Shown piece by piece: positions 59,203-64,000 of a stretch of 64,000 nt of DNA. The position numbers and the translations under genes were made by a program. The notes beneath the pieces were generated by a model. The model saw nothing but the letters and a program-made list of their open reading frames with translations, was not told where the DNA came from and searched no databases. Each line of letters begins with the position of its first letter. The first letter of the stretch is position 1. This stretch comes from Sparassis latifolia. Its lineage: Eukaryota > Basidiomycota > Agaricomycetes > Polyporales > Sparassidaceae. The stretch is from NCBI GenBank assembly GCA_018466975.1, contig CM031554.1:124001-188000 (forward strand), given 5' to 3'.

Positions 59203-60311
59203 ACCCGTATTTTTATTGCTATGTTGTGCTATCGCTCGGCTGACTGTAATAATTCCGCTTTGGTTTCTGTGTATCGTGAGCTGTTTCTGTATCCTTAGGG
59301 CGGTACGTTGCGGACCTTGGTAATATGTGCGCCTCTCGGCGTGATATCTTAATAGCAGCTCCAGTGGAAACATTGATATCGAAATTCTTCAGACAATGTT
59401 CGCCGTCAATATTTCGGGTTTGTTCAGACCAAGGCGATGGATGGGACCTGATGCCGGTAGCATAATATCGTCGGACGCTCATGCAGACGAACTATATTCT
59501 GGGCCCGAGTACCAAAAGACGCACTAGCAGCAAGGTTCGATGTGCGATGCATGTGGAGACGAGGACAGCGCCGATGTTATCTCTCGGATGCCGTGCTGAT
59601 GCAAGTGAGAACACCGATAGCATTTGAGAGCAACGGGGGAAAAGTTGCAGAAACTTCGTGGTCGGGCTTGGTAGGAAATAATCGTGGGCAGCAGCGCGGA
59701 GACCAATCAAAGCCCGGAGGGGCCGTCAATGACATTGATTGGGTGAATACTAAGTTTAGGAAGACAGGTTGAGTTGAGACATCTAACCAGTTGCAAATTG
59801 AAGGCGCAGCATACGGAGTTCGATCGAGTTATCATTTTTTTCTGACAGAAGAGGGCGTATGATAACAATGAGCAAGTGATGGGTCGCCTCGGCCGACCAT
59901 CAAGGACTGATGTATGATGACCGCAGCAACATTATCTGCTATCATAACGGACGGCGATAGTACGCGCACCTAATGGCGAGTGCACAGACTACACCGGCGT
60001 TCACAGCGAGCACAGTCGCGTGGGCAGAAAAGGCCGGAAATCCGCTGTAGTACATCCTTGAGGTGCGAACAATAAGTCACGCATATCGCAAAGCAATGTC
60101 ATTGGTCCTACGCCCAGTACAGCCAGTAGGAGCTGTCGCTCAGCCAAAACTGCGGGCCAAGCGTGATAACATGAACGTCCATGGTGCATACGACGAAGTG
60201 GACACACTCCGACACTACACCTGCAATGACGAGCGCTCCGCGGCGAGCAACGCGCGCGCGCGCGTTAGTTCTAAAGGTTCAAGACCATGTTTCCATGTGG
60301 TGCGTAGTGGC
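59203..60311. other. Intergenic between SMC2 and KSH1 (convergent)
   Basis: No gene supported. It holds the 3' ends of both flanking genes and a CG dinucleotide run (CGCGCGCGCG) at about 60251. Confidence 0.45.
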
Positions 60312-60696
60312 TCATTGTATGAGTATGGTGACTGCCATGGCGACGCATGCTAGCGCGACATATGGCGAGAGGCGCTCTCCTGCGCAGAGAAGGGATTAGA
60401 GTGTCAATGCATACTTGAAGGCGCTGCATACCTATCCGCGCGGACATCCAGAAGAGCCCGAGGAACCTAGGGATTCGATAGACGATGTAAGCCAGTAACG
60501 CGAACGCAAGGTCTTCAGGCGCACCCTTCCTTGTTCCTATCAATGAGGCGCGGCGCCACCGCGCGCACGTATGTGCAGGTGCATATTGTGAGGAGGATGA
60601 CGAGGAGGAGAGACTGGAAGTTGAACAACGCAGACTACCAGCACCGGGACAAAAATCAGTCGCACACATGCTATAGAGGAGCATACGGCGTACCAT
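60312..60696 (-). CDS. KSH1: Kish protein (TMEM167 family)
   Basis: Four exons: 60696-60694 (the ATG alone), 60634-60525, 60466-60432 and 60379-60312, joining in frame to 71 residues. The product begins [16 protein letters not shown] and continues [31 protein letters not shown] and [20 protein letters not shown]. That is near full-length agreement with the eukaryotic Kish family. It has an N-terminal hydrophobic segment, a short luminal loop with the conserved AP-LxDRNK motif, and a C-terminal hydrophobic segment. Yeast Ksh1 is essential and acts in the early secretory pathway. All introns are 52-65 bp with GT..AG ends, and the first follows the start codon directly. No neighbour suggests a shared task. 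Confidence 0.93.
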
Positions 60697-62673
60697 ACTT
60701 CCTTGGTGTGCTCGCTGCAACGGTCGTGGTCCCAGGGAAGATGATGCACACGTGGAACGCGTTCCCATTGCAATTACGTAATCGGAACCTTCCGAGGAAT
60801 CCGTGCTTCGCACGTAGATGCAATCTTCCTAACAATTTTGCTCATAGACGACTCGTATGCATCGATGTGACATGCGAACTGCATGATAGAGTTTGTTCCA
60901 ACTTCCAGCGGATTACTCTGATTTTTTACAAAGGACCGTTACGTTTAACAGTTGCAGTGAGTCTCCTCCAACCTCGTCGTGCAGCTTCTCTGATGCGGAC
61001 AGTGTCCACGATCTGAGCAGGAAGTAAAATATATCAGTCACAGCGCAATGGACATGATCTCAGCGGAACCGCGATCGAGCGGAAACCGCCACATGCCTGC
61101 ATACTCAACGTTCAACGCCAGATCGATGCGACGAATTGTTAGCATTGACTGTGTGCTGCACATGTAGCCCTCCCACAGCCAGGGCTCCCCGGGGTCTGCG
61201 CGTCCATCCTTAAACGCGCTAGCCACTGAGAGCACGGAGTTGGGTGTTTCGTTTCCCCAAAACATCTGTCGCTCGGCGTGCTACCTTCCCCCGGTGGCTA
61301 CACACTGGCGAAATCGAGGAGTCCAACACCCGTCAATTATTGGAGAACCGCGCGAGCACATGGATTCTGGGAGAGATCTCCGCAAGCCACATGCATCGTT
61401 AACTTACCTCGTGAGTTGAGGGGAGCTTCGCAAGTTCGTTCGCCGCGGATGGGCTCAGCGTTCACTTCGTTTCATAGAGCTCGAGGGCCTCTGAGAATGC
61501 CGATGAGCTCTAAGTATGTGTTCGAATTCTGCTGATAAACGGTTGCTATGCTTCTCTTCTTGTTATTTCCGTCCCCCCTCCGTCTATTTTCCAAGTTGTC
61601 ATGTGTGCGAGCTGATTTCAGTCCGTCAAGCACATCCTTTCATTGACGTCGGGGTGCCACAACCCTGCTATTTGACTGTGCAGTTACCCCCTGACTCAAA
61701 TTCACTGCAACTTACCTCGATCAGGAAGCGCATACTCATGGAAGGTTGGTTTTTGACAGATGGACGTACAGCGGTCCTACAATTGACAGTTTACGATTAC
61801 TTAGGTACACTAGCGGACCTTCTCCGAGTACCTGAACGGCCTTTCGCAGGCGAAATCCAATTCTGGGGGGTGCTCAAAAAAGAATTGCAATAGAAAAGCA
61901 TGAAATTGATGGTGAGGACTTCAGCTTCTTGTTTGTCTACTACGGTCAGGCATAGTATCAAGACAGCTATTTCAGGCGAGAGGGCGCTTCACGTCGCTCG
62001 CTCCGCAACACGATACTCGTGATGACCATGACCCTAGGAGATACACTTGGAAGATTCAAGCACATGTCGGCTCCTGAGGAAGCCACTACACCAGTAGCAG
62101 TAGTGGGCGCCGCTACCAAGCCCATCCTTCGTAGATGCTCCCACACTTTTCGGACTTCTCATACGCAGTGTTCTGATAGAGCTACTTACTGCATTTGCCC
62201 AATAGGATGGGTTCTTCCAATCGTCCCCTGCGCTGCCTTCAAGGATCGTGCATGTGGTGGCAGTGCAATCATTGGAATTGCGAGTTAAATGAGTAGCAAA
62301 AATAAGTACCTGTCTCCGGCAAACCGAGGCGAGCGGTACAGTAGCATTCACCGCCTCGAGTCCGGGAGACAGTTGCGTCCGTGCGGTACAGAGAGTTAGA
62401 GCGAATTGTGGGTATTCCGGTGCAATGAAGATTCTGCAGCACTGGCGTACAGAGTGCACGGGATGGCTGACAAAGCGTCTTTGGTTATCGCAGGGAAGTT
62501 CTGGGAGCATATGGATGTGATGGTGCCTCGAGACGTCACGTCCGCTGCTGGCGATGATAAGTGGCAGGTGATACCCCGGATACCCCTTCTCCCTGCCTCT
62601 CTGGGACGGATATATACACGCTGCTTGAAGATTTCGACCAGCCTTCCCTCCACTCGCACAACGGGCGACCGCC
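60697..62673. other. Gene-poor region
   Basis: No gene I can support in 2 kb. A 213-codon minus frame (62034-62675) and a plus frame (61516-61893) show no known domain. Either could hide an exon of an unrecognised gene. Confidence 0.4.
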
Positions 62674-64000
62674 ATGTCTTTCTACGTACGAGAGGAGAAG
62701 CTGTCTTCAGGCAGCAGCTCGAACGAAAAGTTCGACGTTGAGAGGCAGAGTAAGATTCTCCCCGCGATCCTGCAGACTTGCCTATTTTGACGCTCGAGGC
62801 GCCGTTGACTGCAGTCGTTACGGTACCAGTAGCCGAGTTCGATGATCCAAACATCGACAAGGATGCCATTATTCTTGGTTAGTAGGGATAGTTCCGTTGA
62901 TTGTTCTAACTCTCTGACCTGCTGGCAATTCAGAGGACGACTCGCCATACCCTGAGGTCCGCTCAGCTGTGGCCAACACCGACGATCCCGACATGCCTGT
63001 GGGCACTTTCCGGGCGTGGTGCATCGGGATCGTGTGGTCAGTAATCATTCCAGGAATGAACCAATTCTTCTTCTTTCGTTATCCCTCGGTCACTGTCACG
63101 GGTGTACGTATATTTGTCAATACCTCATTTTCGTTCTGCCTCCATTTGAATTGATATGACGGGGCTAACTTAATAAACAGATAGTCGCTCAATTGTTGTC
63201 GTTCCCTCTCTGTGTCCTCTGGGCTCGAATTGTACCGAGGGTCAAGATTTTTGGTGTATCCATCAATCCTGGTCCTTTCTGCGTCAAAGAGCATGTCTTG
63301 ATAACAATCATGGCGACTGTCGGTTATAGCTCTGCTTACGCTGTGAGATTCACCTTTTTAACTGGCGAAATGTGGCACCGACAGTTTTCCACAGACGGAT
63401 ATCATTGCTGTACAGCGTGTATATTACAACCAGATCTACAACTTCGGGTACCAGTGGATGGTAGTCATGTCCACCCAGCTTGTAAGTATGGTCATGTGAA
63501 GCATCTCGAATGATTTTTCTTGACGAGTGTGCGCACGACAGATCGGTTTTTCTATTGGCGGTATCTGCCGCCGTTTCTTGGTCGCCCCACCATCCATGAT
63601 CTGGCCAACTAATTTAGTCACTTGCGCTCTTTTCAATACTCTCCACTCGCAGCAATACGCCGGTATTGGTACACGCGGTGGTCTCTCCCGCGAGCGCTTC
63701 TTCACATACGCATTCATCGGCGCTGTCTGCTGGTACTTCTTACCCGGCTACATATTCCAGGCACTCAGCTACTTCAGCTGGGTCTGCTGGATCGTCCCAG
63801 ATAACATTGTCGTCAATCAACTCTTCGGCTATGAATCTGGTCTTGGCATGTCGCTCATTACCTTCGATTGGAGCCAGGTACGTCGCGATCGCCGATGGAC
63901 TACGCACCGGCTGATATGGCAATTATAGATCGCTTACATCGGCTCTCCACTGGCTACGCCATGGTGGGCTGAGGCGAACGTTGCGGTCGGCTTCGTATTC
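62674..64000 (+). CDS. OPT-family oligopeptide transporter, 3' truncated by window edge
   Basis: Probable start MSFYVREEKLSSGSSS at 62674. A frame change at about 62748-62775 implies a very short intron (about 26 bp) or a different 5' model. The continuation TLEAPLTAVVTVPVAEFDDP is clear. Exon 2 starts at 62934 (EDDSPYPEVRSAV). Conserved OPT blocks are FRAWCIGIVWSVIIPGMNQF, FFFRYPSVTVTG, GVSINPGPFCVKEHVLITIM, YGYQWMVV-type NFGYQWMVVMSTQLIGFSIG, APPSMIWPTNLVTCALFNTL, RERFFTYAFIGAVCWYFLPG and NQLFGYESGLGMSLITFDWS, ending mid-protein at IGSPLATPWW. The NPGPF and KEHV motifs are hallmarks of the family. It is a plasma-membrane proton-coupled carrier of small peptides or glutathione. At least six exons are visible. 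Confidence 0.9.

Noticed and set aside
60001..60207. Minus-strand ORF with hydrophobic stretch downstream of KSH1
   Set aside because: Lies after the KSH1 stop, has no family match and is most simply 3' untranslated sequence.
62034..62675. 213-codon minus-strand ORF
   Set aside because: No recognisable domain, unusual composition rich in Arg, Ser and Cys, and overlap with the probable promoter and start of the OPT gene.

Overview
The window is nuclear DNA of a filamentous basidiomycete, most likely an Agaricomycete. Genes are densely interrupted by 45-80 bp introns with GT...AG ends. The gene families (Plavaka and tnp2 transposases, DUF6535, DUF6589, DUF6698 and DUF6532 proteins, OPT and MFS transporters) are typical of mushroom-forming fungi. 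There is no operon structure. Family names come from my recognition of the translated sequence, not from a database search.

Layout. 0-1.6 kb: 3' part of a TPR plus CCCH zinc-finger gene, whose inverted paralogue lies at 22.5-25.2 kb. 2.4-5.1 kb: a Tc1/mariner-like element with matching terminal repeats, a TA target duplication and a decayed DDE transposase. 5.4-14.1 kb: a CpG-poor, decayed tnp2 (CACTA-like) transposon with a companion gene and a plus-strand gene, interrupted twice by the same ~215 bp MITE. 14.1-18.3 kb: gene-poor DNA with two further terminal-inverted-repeat elements. 18.3-27.9 kb: host-like genes (secreted-type flavin monooxygenase, CCCH paralogue, MFS transporter). 27.9-30.1 kb: no clear gene.

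30.1-47.7 kb is a nested transposon complex. An outer, internally deleted Plavaka transposase (B) is divergent from a DUF6698 gene. That gene appears to be split by an inner Plavaka element (A), which has a divergent DUF6532 gene, and a Copia retrotransposon with identical LTRs sits inside the right part of A. This nested array, with each Plavaka transposase paired head-to-head with a different accessory gene, is the most unusual structure in the window.

47.7-50 kb holds gene remnants (phosphotransferase, DUF6535). 50.8-64 kb returns to CpG-rich housekeeping DNA: a DUF262 protein divergent from condensin SMC2, the small secretory-pathway protein Kish (KSH1) with a start-codon-only first exon, and the 5' part of an OPT oligopeptide transporter that runs off the right edge.
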